Of a DNA stretch of 64,000 nucleotides, positions 46,784 through 59,260 are shown in pieces; the stretch's first letter is position 1, and every line of letters starts with the position of its first letter. Location: contig NC_063993.1 of assembly GCF_932276165.1 (NCBI RefSeq), forward strand, positions 5,032,001 through 5,096,000, read 5' to 3'. A program made the translations under genes and the position numbers. The notes below the pieces were generated by a model, which worked only from the letters and a program-made list of their open reading frames with translations, was not told the DNA's origin and ran no database searches. Source of the stretch: Plutella xylostella. Taxonomy: Eukaryota > Arthropoda > Insecta > Lepidoptera > Plutellidae.

Positions 46784-49700
46784 TCAAACAGTGGGGCTGT
46801 TAGTGATCTCAATCATGTCCATGATAGCGACCGTGCACCCAGACACGAGAGCTCCGGCTCCTATGAGGAAGATGACGAGGTTCTTCCACAGGACCCAGTT
46901 GTAGCGGCCGAGGTCGTCCCACCGGAACACGGTCTCGATGGCGCTCGGGATCAGCAGACCCAGGATCGAGTAGAAGAAGGCTCCGACGAAGTTGATGATC
47001 TGCTCCAACATGGGCAGAGCTATGCCGATGCCCACTGAAATGTTTAGAATAGGTACTGTTTATTCGCACCAAAAGGAAATAATACTAAAACAAAACAGGA
47101 CAGAAAGCCTTGTTGCTTTTAGCAAATTCTACCAGACAGCCTTTGATGTTTAAATGATGTATGATGATTTTGTGCATGCATATTATTGTAAGCTTTTGTT
47201 TTGTGTCTGTATGGAATCGTTAAATATTATAAAGTCGGTACCGGTAGTATTGTGTTTTCATGCTAAAAATATGTAACGAGTATACCTATTGTTATTATAC
47301 GTGATGGATTTCGTAGATTTTTTTAAATAAAATAGTCACATTTAGTACAATACAAATGACAGATGTGTCTGAAACCGCCAAGGCAAATGAACAAAGATAT
47401 TACCACAAATGCAGACTCCGACACTTCTGGATATGATCTGTGTGGTGTTCTTGTAGCGTTCGCTAATGTGGGGATCCGTGTATTTGTTGAAGATATCGAT
47501 GACGACGAAGAACTGCAGAGGATACGTCAAGAATATCGACAAAGATATGAACACTTTCGCGCAGATTGCTGGCCTGAAAAAAAGGGAATGATTACGTAAA
47601 TTTTGTTTTATCTTTTTGTTCGAAGCTCTTTTACTCTTCGAGTTAATAAGTCTGGAGTATGTAGATAATTTAAATAGGTAACTAATCTTTCTTAAAACTT
47701 TGTATCTATTTTGCCGTTACAATATCAGATTGTTGAAAAGGTCGTACTTATAGTAACACAAAAATTTATCCGAGTGACCATCTGGGTCGCCTCTTTACAA
47801 TATATGGACTATTATGGACCTACATACTATACATATAAAAGGAAGTATCCTTTTAACACGCCTAATTTTACTGAACTAGGATATTTCTACCTATGTTCAT
47901 CAATTACCTCCTATCTTAGAAACCAGTTATCAGAATTCTTATTACAACGTTTACGAATGTTTCCGTCTAGCTGTAAAGATTAAAAGTAAGTAGGTAAAAG
48001 TGATTATCTCAATGCAGATGTGCCTTGAAATTGAGGCTCGTCATAAACAACGGCATTCTTAAACCTGATCCTAGATTAAGTGCAAATAGTTTTTTGTAAT
48101 CTTGTTATTAGTATACTTAATAAAAAATCTTGCCTTGCTCTAATTATTTACGGGGTGGATTGCTGCACTGGTTTTGGTTATAGTGTACCTATTCCTTTTC
48201 CGAAGCAGCTTATAAAATCCATAAAATCAACGTTCCGAGCGACCAATGAAGGGTTTGCTATCTTCGCAACAAATAGACTATCATCAGAACCCATCACGTA
48301 CCCCCTGCTAACGCACGGGTGTCCTTCCAGGAAAAGGTTTTAGGCCTCATCCACTACGCTGGCCTAGTGTGGATTGGTGGACCCCAACACAAGGAAGCTT
48401 GTGCTGAGAGAGATGTCGGGTAAAGTGGTCAAGCGGCGGCTATCAACGTCACGCAAGCCACAGAATACATAACGCTTACCAATCATTCATAGGCATTTTA
48501 ACGTTCGTACTTGTAATCTACAGAACAGATTATGCTTACCAATCATCCATAGGCAGATTCAAAGTGATAGAACCTCTCAGCACATCTCCGAAGCGGAAGT
48601 ACCCGAAGAGTCCCAGAGTACTGTAGAGAAAGGCGATGATGGTCATAGACACCACCAGCACGCTGGGGCAGCCCAGGAAGTGCTGCGGCTTCTTCATGGT
48701 GTTCTCCACCGGCATCACCACGCCGATGCCTTCCATTGCGAAGATCACCGTCCTGACGGGGAGAGATAGGGTCAATAAGGTGTTCAGTAGGGTTGCCTTC
48801 ACCAAATATTAGCAATTTTCAGTCCATAAGCAGCGTCGTTCGCCTGTGAAATCTTATGTAACTATTATGGGTCTGGCTGATTTTTGATAGAAGAAAGGTG
48901 TTTATGGATTGTCCATTGCTAATATTGTGTCGGTGGTGGCGCACCACCACCGACACGCCTCGCCATCGCCTTCCTACCGTAGTAGCAGTTCTTTAAAGCC
49001 ATATTGTTCTTTATTTCCATAAGGTCGTGATATCCAGAAGCTGATACGGCGTAGTATCGTAAAATGTACCGGTGTTAGTCGCTTAAATTTGAAGTTCATC
49101 GAAGCAATAATTAAAAGACTTTGGTAAAACAATTATGGCACAATCGACCTCCATAAACTATAGGTTAGAGGAAAACAATGAAATCATCAAGTTATACTCA
49201 TTGTTCGAATACTCACGATAGAAAAGCTGGAAACCTCGCAGGGTCGCTCACTATCCGTTTATCAGCATAAGATATCTCTCCTCCTCCAAATATGTAGTAA
49301 AGGCAAATTAGAAATGTGCCCACCAGGAGAAAATTTGCCGTTAGAGAGAGAGGGGCCAGCCATTTCAAATGTCGAATTTGCGTCATGAACATCAGTGGCA
49401 CCATTATAATTAAGCAGTAGTATTCAACAGCAAGTATGTAGTTCGGAAAGAATTTGTCGATTACCTGAAATTATTCAATAAGTATGCTGTAATTACCTTA
49501 TAAAAATATTTAATCATAGGTACTCACATAGTGTATTGGTACCTACATTTTAACGTACTTATCTACAATCTATGTACAGCTAGGAAAAGAGGATCAGCGA
49601 ATACAGGACGTATTCAAAGTTATTATACCACTTTTGGATCATTCTGTATAAGATATTTGGATACCTTTTGGAACATTCTGTATACACTTACGGTCTTATT

Positions 49701-52700
49701 CATAAAAAAACCTTAAAGTAGGTTTACTGAGCTCAGTAGCTACGGAACACTTTAAGCCTATTTGAGGTTTCATAAAAATCTCTATTCATAATCGTTCCGT
49801 AAGCCTTCAATAACTATAGTGCATAGAGAAAAAATAAACAATTGTGTAAAGAGTGCCATCTGGAGGAGTTTTTTGTCATACTCTATACGTCATACTGAGC
49901 CTACAACGCCATCTCTTTATATTGCTCAACCTCATTGTACATACATACAGGGTGCCCTGTTGGGACACCCTGTATATATAGATATTGTTATCACAAGTTA
50001 ATAGCCGGATCTCCACCAAACGATCCAATGCGATCCGATCGCCCGATCCAAGAAGTTTAGTATGTAAGATTCCTTGGATCGCGCGATCGGATCGCGTTGG
50101 ATCGTCTGGTATCTAAGACATATTTGCGTTGACGTAGTTACACCACACAACAGTTATTACATTTATCAGCTAAATTTAAGTTCAATCTATTTATGTACCT
50201 ACCTACATGCAACAATAAATAAAAAACAAATTATTATATAATTCTTTATTACCTCGCATATAACAATGTTTCAGTTCAGTTTTGTTCATGTCACTTGTAA
50301 AATAATATAATAATATGCGAGTGGGTGTGTGTATTCCTTTCACCATGAAAACCAATTCATGTTTTGCTAGTTTATGTTTCCCAAGAGAAGCAAATCTTGT
50401 CACTTGTGGTGATAAAGTCATTTCGTCCAATAGTGCATCATTTATCCTCGCGAGGCAAATCCTTGACGACATTTATCAGTTTGGTACACATAGTATTTTA
50501 ATCTTCAGCGGATATGAAGATGTCGATCGCTCTTTGCCAGTGCCGCCATTTCAGCTCGGTTCCCGTGGAACCACATGGAACCTGGATCCATATGGAATCT
50601 GTCAGGTCACAAGAATTTCATAAAAACACTTTTTGCGGATAAAGATGCTTTTTCTTGACACACCATGTTTATTTTTATTTGTAGGTATATAAAATTTATA
50701 AATAACGATATACCGAGAGTATAGGCTTTTATTACAAAAATGTTATTTGCGAGGAGTTTGCGAGACATTGTAAGACAACTGAACTGACACTGACACGCAA
50801 TTTCTTCATAAAAGCCATAGATCATGACAATGTTAACATTCAAATACTACTTATCTATGTGTCTTGTTATTGTTCTATGGTCTTGTTGATAACGCCATCT
50901 TACATCTTTTTTGGTAGTAAGAGTAATAAAAAGAGATGGCACTACCTTCTACTAAAAGTTCATCCATTAAGGCACTGACTCCCCCCTGCTATAGTGATGC
51001 TAATAGATTTCACAGACCAAACATTTTGACATTTACCCTATTAAATTGCCGGTCTGACGAAACCATAAACAAAAATAGCGAAAACTTTCATTCATTTATC
51101 AATCTCTATTATCTATGTTAGCCACGGCGCGGCTATTAAAAAAGTTTACGTTGGCTTAAAGGCGCAGTGGCCAAGCCAAAACCCACAAAAAAAATAATTA
51201 AATTTTTACGTTACCATGGCAACTTATTTTCAGCAAATATTAACTCACAACAAATGTCAAATCGTCAATAAAGCAGAACAGCTGTTGACCGGCCGCCATG
51301 TTTTTGTACAAGAGGAGGTTTACGGAAGGTGTATAGTAGGGTCCAGCCAACTTTAGCATATCAAGGTTTTACGAATCAGTTGGAGAGTTCTTTAGCGCTA
51401 TTGATCGTTTATGAATAAAGTTTTTTTGACATTTGCTTATAGCAGGCCTATAGGTCTCCCGTAACTTTTTATGAATAAGACCGTTAAGATATAGGAATAC
51501 GTCACACTTATTCATTTTCCTTAATTAGTTTTATCTTAATTCTAAAGCAAATTAATAAGAATGTTTTGAGCAAACCTGCTTAATTGAATCCGAGATAAGA
51601 ATGGTGTACACACAGCACACTCCCACATATGTAAAGAACATAGCAAATTCGGCGAAAACCCTGGAAATATTAAACTTATTGGTAACCAGAACTAAATAAT
51701 TATTATGAAAATAGGTATAATAATAATACTAATTAGCGTTAAGTATTACATATTCTATATTTGTCATACATTTTTAATTTCACAAAATATACATACAAAC
51801 ACTGTAGTATAAATACACCAAGGTTAAGACATAACATTTTAATATTGATGACAAATGATGGCGAATACACATGGTTTTACCAACTTAATTTATAATAGTT
51901 ACATTTAGCTTAAAACACTTACTTGGCCGTAGTGCCAAATTTTCTGGCCCATTTTGGTCCATTATCAAACGCAGCTCGGCAGGTCTCAGCGTAGTCCAAT
52001 AATGGCTTTCTCTCCTTTTTGCAGCAAGCTCTTGACACTGATACCTGAACCACAGAAAAAGGTTATGAGATGAATGAGCGCAGTTAATAACAGCAGTTAA
52101 ATAAAATGCAGAGGCAGCATGAAGTAGTATAGTATAGTTGAAGGCAACATTGTGAAATTCGTGAAGAAACGTGCATATCGAGATTCTGGATGCGCCCAAA
52201 ACTGCGATTTACACAGGATGTTACAAATGTGTTATACTAAGTTAAAAGGGGGTAACTCAGGGGGTAATTTCGAACCGCTTTTGTTTTACAGCTTTGTAGG
52301 GTGACCCCGTGAGAAACTCCATGTCGGCTTAATATACTTTGCAACATCCTATAATTATAACTATTTATATAACCAATCACATCAGAGTTCAGGGGGTATT
52401 CATCTGTCTGAAATCATGAAACATAATTATGAAGACTATAATGTTTCCTTTCATATAATACGGCTTACAGCTTGCTTTTCCAGCGCAAATAAATCATAAA
52501 ACATACCTGAATAATGTTTGAAAACGTAGTCTAGAGATCATAGAAGAACGGAATTTTTTCAAAGGAAAAAACCTGAACTAAGCCTTATTAAGTAAGTAGT
52601 GTCTTTCTGTAAACTGAAAAGAGCGTGCCATCTGTGACTAGGTAGGTACAGTAAACAAAAGAGATAAGTATACTCCCCAGCACAGAATTGAAGAATGGCT

Positions 52701-54729
52701 AATAAATATAGCTTGTGTGAATATATCGATTAGATATTAATACAACTCTGACTATTGAGAACAAATTTGCGCTGAGGAGGCACAGTTATCTTTTCGGCTG
52801 ACTGTACACAGTTGCGATAATAGTGTTATAATTATTGTCGTACCTAGACATATTGACTAAAAATAAAATTCTTATAGACTCACGATGCCTTCACGTGCTA
52901 CATATTAAAATTCAATGACTTTGTCAATTATAAATAAATAAGCTGGATAAAGCCAGATACCTACTTTCGGCATTCATTATTTAAATTTGTTGCCGAAGAG
53001 TATGTCGTACCATGTCAGTACCAAAAATTAAAACAAAACAAAAGTTGCCTTAATCGGTTGAATTTCATGACACCATATACAAATATATTGTGCCTAGCGC
53101 GATATCGCGACGACGTAAAAGGTTAGGCCTGGGTCTCCTATTTACGCCGTAGATCGCGTCCAGCGTCACGCCGTAGGCCGCGTCACAGTGCTCATTATGT
53201 CTACGCGCCAACGTCGGCGTGTGAGGGAGACCGCATCAGTACATTTCTATAGTGAGCATCGTGACGCGGCCTACGGCGTGACGCTGGACGCGATCTACGG
53301 CGTAAATAGGAGACCCGGGCCTTAATAAACTTTTTTGACGTTGGGTTGGCACTTGTTTCTACTGTAATGTTAGGTTTTTCAGACTTCATCTGTACCTATA
53401 ATCCAAGGACTTTGTGTTCTATATACAAAGTCCTTGCTCTAATCATATAATGACAGATCATACCAAGATGTGCACGCAGTGTCCACAGATGAATCCGATG
53501 ATGAGAGTGCCGACGATGCCGACGCCCCAGCCCGCGTTCGCGAACGCTAGCGGCACGGCCAGCAACCCTGACCCCAGAGAGGCTTTTATCAAGTTGGCCG
53601 TTGATCTGATGTCTCTGTAACAATGCATGACGTTTATGTTAACAAAGACATGGATAAACAATTTTAATATCCTGTTCTCGCGCCGCTCATTCATGATAAA
53701 AAAAATATCTCGGTCTTGTGCCTTGTGCAAAAAATGAACTTATACACTCACAAACAATAAAAAAGTTCCATCCACAAAATGGCCCAAATTTTAAAAAATA
53801 TTAGTAAAAAATTTGAACACAATATTAACGTTACTTGGTATAATATATCTATTCATAAAGAAGTCATGCTGCCGCGACAGAACCTTCAGTCATGTGATAA
53901 TGTTAGACCCATGGCTATTATTTTGAATCATTCACTTCCTGTAATTTACAATGAAGTTATCTAATGTGTTTACCTACTTAAACATTATGTTTACTGCAAA
54001 ATATGGAACGTTCTATATTATTTACCTTATTGCTAAGAGTTTTTCATGGGAATTTTTATGTTTATCTCTCATTCGGGGGTCTTGTTATTATTTCTTGGTT
54101 AATTGCCTTCTTAACGTATGTTTGCACTATTTATTTGTGGGTTTTCCGCAGTATTCATTGCTTAACCCGTTAATTAAGGCACCGTTAACATTAAAACTTT
54201 ACTTTAAGTACTTATTTTTTATTTCAACGAATGTAGATGAGTTGAGAGAGAGAGACATTATTATCATCCGTGTGTGTTAGCTAATTTGAACATAAGAGGC
54301 GCTTACGTTTCAAAAACTTCTTCATTCATATTCATCATCCATCATAGACCTCTCGTGGGATTGCATAGAGCTCAGTGCCAAAATATATGAAAAAGAGTTG
54401 TTTTGAAATTGATATAGATGAGATTCAGCCCGTTTTAACCCTAATGCGAATTTATATGAGCCATGTGAAGAAATCATAACAAGTAACATCTTTGGAGGTT
54501 CCATCTTTTCTATGGCTGATGAAGATATCGTATTCTAGTAATTAGTAAGAAGGTATATTTCCAGAAAACCGCATTTGTTGACGCAAGGATCCGTATAACG
54601 TTCATAGTACCTATTGGGGTGTAAATTGAATTTCGGTACTTACGAGTTAGGTTTGGCTACTTGTCGGTGCTCCAGGGGGTCGTAATCATCCTCCTTCCCA
54701 TTGGCCACGGACTTCATATCCACATTCAT
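46784..54729 (-). CDS. SLC36-type proton-coupled amino acid transporter, copy 2
   Basis: Eight exons on the minus strand: 54729-54644, 53614-53464, 52044-51923, 51660-51576, 49464-49217, 48752-48540, 47573-47404 and 47034-46784; 441 aa. The start MNVDMKSVANGKEDDYDPLEH aligns with the second exon of copy 1, so copy 1 has one extra 5' coding exon. The first segment has SLGSGLLAVPLAFANAG. The diagnostic segment is STVIFAMEGIGVVMPVENTM, with Ser in place of the usual Gly. Exon lengths match copy 1 exactly for five exons (151, 122, 85, 213, 170), with the same phases. One donor is GTTTGC. The role is proton-driven transport of small amino acids across plasma or lysosomal membrane; the substrate is unknown. 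An untranslated first exon may lie upstream. Confidence 0.93.
48927..48956. repeat. Short palindrome in transporter 2 intron
   Basis: Thirteen-base arms (GTGTCGGTGGTGG and its complement) flank a 4-nt loop. The function is unknown and it may be a repeat remnant. Confidence 0.4.
49948..49972. repeat. 25-bp TA-flanked inverted-repeat remnant
   Basis: CAGGGTGCCC...GGGACACCCTG is bounded by TA on both sides. It looks like the two ends of a CAGGGTG-type element joined with almost no interior. Confidence 0.4.
50012..50113. repeat. Hairpin with about 38-bp arms
   Basis: The left arm (CCAAACGATCCAATGCGATC then CGATCGCCCGATCC) is complementary, with few mismatches, to the right arm at about 50,072-50,110; the loop is about 20 nt. 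It is probably a small MITE. It lies in the transporter 2 intron. Confidence 0.55.
52214..52351. mobile_element. MITE, CAGGATGTT family, short copy
   Basis: The ends are CAGGATGTTACAAATG and TTTGCAACATCCTA. The inner sequence GGGGGTAACTCAGGGGG resembles the other copies (45,801). It is intronic in transporter 2. Confidence 0.5.
53126..53321. mobile_element. Harbinger-type MITE, copy b
   Basis: It is 196 bp with arms of about 68 bp. The left arm is GGCCTGGGTCTCCTATTTAC...GCCGTAGATCGCGTCCAGCG, and the complement ends CCCGGGCC at 53,321. TTA flanks both sides (53,123-53,125 and 53,322-53,324). Its high GC contrasts with the surroundings. It is intronic in transporter 2. Confidence 0.8.
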
Positions 54730-56825
54730 TTTACAAAACCAGTTCTTCACAACTAAATCACAAATAGTTTCATCAACAACGAACCCAACCGGGGACCATT
54801 CCGTATAACTACACCATACGAAGTAGAGGTTTGATCAGTGGGAACAAAATTATGTTTTGTATTTATCCAATACACTGAAAACATACAGAGTGATACACTT
54901 TTTGAGGGTAGGGTAATTTAATAAAAGTGTGTTTTGTTATCTCACTCGAAGCAATATGCCACAGCGTCGGCCGCGATAACTCTGAGCGTTATGTTTACAG
55001 CCTGACAAATGTGCCTCTATTTGTTCAAATGATTCTTGATAAAATAATTGCAAAACACTCGCGGAGAACAACTCGTGTGGTGCCGAGATTACCTACCTAC
55101 TGCAGTGAGAATTCACGAAAATATCACTGTATTCTACTTATGAAATTAAATGAGGCGGAACGTAACTAATTTAAAAATAAATAAATCATAAGTGACACCA
55201 GACCTAACGACAAAAAAACTTTAGTAAGTATTTTGAACATAATCCTACTAATGTAATACTATGTATGATTAGATTATTACACATAAACTACTTAACGAAT
55301 TTTAATAAAGTTTGGTAGATATGTAAGCGAAACATTGGAAATTGGAAGGTGTCACGAAAGAAGCTACCCCGAGTGACGTGAACTGTAGGTACTTTATTAT
55401 ACGTGCGGCTCACACTGGGCAGTAAGCGATCGACTTTATTCTAACTAGTTAGGCCTTAACCCTAGATTAGATCCACCCTGTTTCGTGTTGGTTACCGACA
55501 CTTCAAGAAAAAGATCCCGGAATTCACACGGGAAATCTTTATAAGACACAGTGGAGTTCACGCGGACAACAACTATATATTATAAATATAATACTAATAA
55601 CTAACTATATACTATTGGTCCATAATTTATGATACATATAGCAAAGAATTTAGATTTGTAACTATAATACAGACTGATTACCATATAGACAATACTGCAG
55701 AAAACTGGACACTGAATTCTTCAGGCATGCCATGGTAAAATCTAAACTCTCGGTTTTTTTAAAAGACTGCATGATGGACGTAACATCGACGTCGAAGCTG
55801 AAGCGGCAGTGGTCCGACCATTCTGAAGAAAGGATACCCTTGAGGTTTGAGTAGAGGCCAGGAACCAGTTCCTTACAACCAGAGGAATAACCATCGCTTT
55901 TCTGCTGTGAAGCAGTTGTCAGACATGCCAGTTCTGATATGCAATGAAAGAAAGAAAGAAACCATCACAGTGAAATGAAAACATCCTTGACGAACCCCTT
56001 TTCTTTCCGAATGGGGAGTAGTTTTTAGCTGACTTTCGTCTTAGATTTATGAACTGCTTTTGCATTTTTGATTGCTATGTCTGGTGGTGGTACGGTATAA
56101 GATGAACTAGCGATGCATGCTGTCGAGCACGCGACCCACGTCCTTACACAGGCGGTAGTGCAGGGACGAGGAAGGTCAAGGTATTGTGGCGTACCGCCCA
56201 GTAATGGATGATTTATTATAATCAGCTCATAATCCTCCTCTGTTGAACATAGGAGCTCCGCTTTAATACAATTTGATAATTTTTGTATGAAAGATATGAT
56301 GACAATTAAAAAAAACATTATTGGCTTACACAAATATGCTGCTACTGCAGCATATTTGCTACCCCAAATGGGTAGTCAAAGGTGTTTTCCAAATTTTCAG
56401 AGATGCGGTTGTCATAGTATACGAGTAAGCCATTCGGTTTTCAAGGCAGCATCACCTTTATTATACGGATAGAAATAATTTGTTTCTGACACCTCTCGCT
56501 TATGACACCTATCCTGAGAACATGATAATAATCTGAACAAGAATATTTTTCTTCAACAATAATCCTTGCTGAATACTTAGTAGCTTTCCGCCTCACATGA
56601 AAAAATTGCAAATTATTCTTCAAACTTAGAAATATTAAAAATTAACTAGATTTTTATGTAAAGTCCTCATGCTAATCTGTTGCAGATAATAATTAACATT
56701 TGAGTTAAAAAGGAAACAGCTAAAGACGTTCACTAAAGACGTAATACATAGTTGACCAAATAATTGGCGCTGCCGGTATGTCTTCACACAATGCAATAGA
56801 TGTCCGCATGATAATGAGACTCACT
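54730..56825. other. Intergenic upstream of transporter 2
   Basis: Promoter and leader of transporter 2 are expected at the left, but I see no decisive motif. About 56,030-56,260 has the look of a decayed LINE 3' end in reverse (CATAGGAGCTCCGC...), which I cannot confirm. No other gene is seen. Confidence 0.3.
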
Positions 56826-56827
56826 AG

Positions 56828-57450
56828 AGTTATTATTTATTTATTTATTTATTTAAACACTTTATTGTATGTATACACAAATTACACAGTTTAAAGTAAA
56901 AGTTAACAAGTACAAGAAAGAACAATACAAGTATATATATACAAAGGCGGACTTATCGCCTAAACGCGATTTCTTCCAGTCAACCTTTATGGTGTGGAAA
57001 TAAAAGTAAGCCTATAACTCTTAAAATTAAATAAAACTACCGTATACACAGAGACAATCAAGTGTAACCTAATCCAAATTTAAATAAACATATCTAACTA
57101 TAACCTAACATATTAAGTTCTAAGCTAAAAATAAATAAATATAAATAACTATTATGTACCTACATATATTAACTTTCATATTTTATATTAATATAAATAG
57201 TAGTATACATATATAAATATACTATTACATATATAAATAAATAAATAGATAAATAAAATAGAATAAAACAATTACCATCCCAAGGTCTTATAATAATGTA
57301 ATTTAAGACTATTTTTAAATACATTAAGTGATGACGATAGCCGTACTTCCACTGGTAGCGAGTTCCACAGATTCACAGCTTTGACAGCAAAGGAGCCACT
57401 ATAGGCCGCACTGGTATGTTGCGGTACACTCAGCATTACTCAGAGTTACT
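56828..57450 (-). mobile_element. LINE 3'-terminal fragment
   Basis: (TTTA)n at the left, then ACACTTTATTGTATGTATACAC...AAAGGCGGACTTATCGCC...CTTCCAGTCAACC is the reverse complement of a lepidopteran LINE 3' end. To the right, about 57,300-57,430, lies remnant coding-like sequence (GGTAGCGAGTTCCACAG). It is 5'-truncated. Confidence 0.55.
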
Positions 57451-57629
57451 AAGTCATTGCCTGCGTTTTCTATAAAAAAAATGTTATTCGAAGTTGAGTT
57501 TGTGTGCAGGATTTAGGGTGGCTTGCACAGCAAAGTTTATGAAAATTTAATTGTTTGTCAAGTATTAAAAGATTTAATTTTGATTATCCTTCTTGTGCAA
57601 GCCACCATTAATTCAGGTAAGTATTTGTA

Positions 57630-57842
57630 TAGTGCGACAAACTTATGTGTTCCGGTGACAGTTAACGAAATTGGTCAATATCTAATTATTTACTAATGAA
57701 TTATATATTGATATAGATTAAATGGGTTTATTAAAACCGCAAGGGTAAATTACTATTACGGGAAAACTTAATATCTTAAAGAATGAAGAAATATTAGACA
57801 TTTACGTGAGCTCTCACCGGAACAGATAAGTTTGTGGCACTG
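57630..57842. mobile_element. Mariner-type MITE, copy b
   Basis: It is 213 bp, with TA at 57,628-57,629 and 57,843-57,844, and ends TAGTGCGACAAACTTAT and GTTTGTGGCACTG. It is the inverted copy of 44,792-45,002. Confidence 0.8.
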
Positions 57843-57989
57843 TAGTGTTGGTTGACAAGTTGACATGGTCAAAATTGTCATGGAGCGAGAAAAATTAAAA
57901 ACAGTGCAGATAAATCACTAAATTACTTCTACCTACATGGAAAATGGCTAGCTTAATGTCGTCGTCGTTTGCAATATTGAAGTACATTT

Positions 57990-59260
57990 AAAAAACTGCC
58001 CATCAGAAATACTACTAACTTAAGGGTAGCAATAAAACGAGTGACTGTAAATTACAGTTCTAAGTGTCAAAATTAATTAATTTGGGTTATAGAATTACTA
58101 AGTGAGCGACTGACTGCGAGTGACGAGAAATCAACAGAACAGCAACTTACAAACATTAATTTGAGTTACTTAAAATACAAAATGAGCAGCTTCATAATAT
58201 TTGAGCGACCTAATATATTTTGTTTGTGAGTCAACGTTACGTCCTGCATTTTTTTCAATATTTGGCAAATGTATTTTTTATACTGAGCGGCAATTTATCT
58301 TAAATGAAGTGCTTCGAATACAAAAACCACTTTGAAAAATACACTAATGAGTAGAGTATAATGAGCTCACATTTAAAAAATAAAAATAATATGAAATAAC
58401 TATTTAAAGAAACACTATTCTATTAGTTGAGAAATTTTATTATTGAAATATAAGAGTAATTAAATAAAACAATGTACTCCGTAAAAATAAAGTAATATGC
58501 ATGCATTTATTTCAATCAAATGAACAAAAAATAAAATTAGACGCGTCAGTCAACTAAAAAAAAACTTCTTATTAATACTAAGAAACATTGATAGGTATGA
58601 GTAGCCCTACTACTCATCGTCACTGGTAAATAAGTGCGGGCTTGGACTTAGTGGGCCGGCCTCGTTTTCTTTTTGTCCTATGGGTATCATTTTTGCTCCC
58701 AGTGGTGGTGTTGTTAGTTTGAGCCGAATTGCTAGCCCCAAAACGTGTTTGCATACATATCTTTTGAAAAATTCTGTAGTTTTCATTAAAAAAGCGTATC
58801 AAAATAAAAAAAACATAAGCCCTCAAATAGAATATCAGTAACCAATAATCATTAATAAAGCAGCATACAAAACTTTGCTCAAAGTGAACTTTTTAGTAGT
58901 TCGCTAAGTATAACCTCACTTAGAAAAATCGAATCTATCTTAATATTGAAGTTGCCCTCTCTGTATTTCCAGTCGCTCACTTAGTAATTAAGTCGCTCGG
59001 ATAAAATTTTAATATCTGAAATGGATTTATCACAATCCACTTTTTGTAAGCTCGTTCTGGATTTTATTATAAATCAATATTCGTCGTCAGTTTAGTTAAT
59101 TTTTCGCTTACTCATATTCATACCGCTCAAGTTATTAAAACAGTATGTCATCATCAGTCGCAAAGTTTTTTTTTGTTCGCTCGTTTTATAATTTCCCCTA
59201 ACTTAATACGTAAATATTGTAGTCAAATTTTAATTAAATGTTTTACTAAATTATATTCTA
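57990..59260. mobile_element. Element with inverted GAGCGAC-motif arms
   Basis: The left arm (to about 58,360) carries scattered GAGCGAC/GAGTGAC motifs on the plus strand. The right arm (58,960-59,190) carries the complement GTCGCTC/TTCGCTC. The flanks (GGCTAGCTTAATG before, GGTGTCCGCATTTTGTAAGTG after) match the unit at bases 12-200, where they lie close together, so the interior is an insertion. Exact ends and target duplication are not resolved. The centre encodes an AT-hook-like ORF (minus). Confidence 0.5.
58620..58826 (-). CDS. AT-hook-like ORF inside the element
   Basis: A 68-codon minus-strand ORF whose C-terminal half contains HRTKRKRGRPTKSK, with the GRP core and basic flanks of an AT-hook DNA-binding motif. 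The N-terminal half is hydrophobic and may be chance sequence or intron. A splice acceptor (TTTTTCAAAAG) is possible before the ICMQTRF segment, so this may be a last exon. It could be a remnant of a transposon protein or a captured fragment. The upper bound of confidence is limited by the small size. Confidence 0.35.
   Translation of the reverse strand: MRAYVFFILIRFFNENYRIFQKICMQTRFGASNSAQTNNTTTGSKNDTHRTKRKRGRPTKSKPALIYQ

Noticed and set aside
47363..47599. Plus-strand 78-codon ORF
   Set aside because: It is the antisense of a well-supported transporter 2 exon (47,404-47,573).
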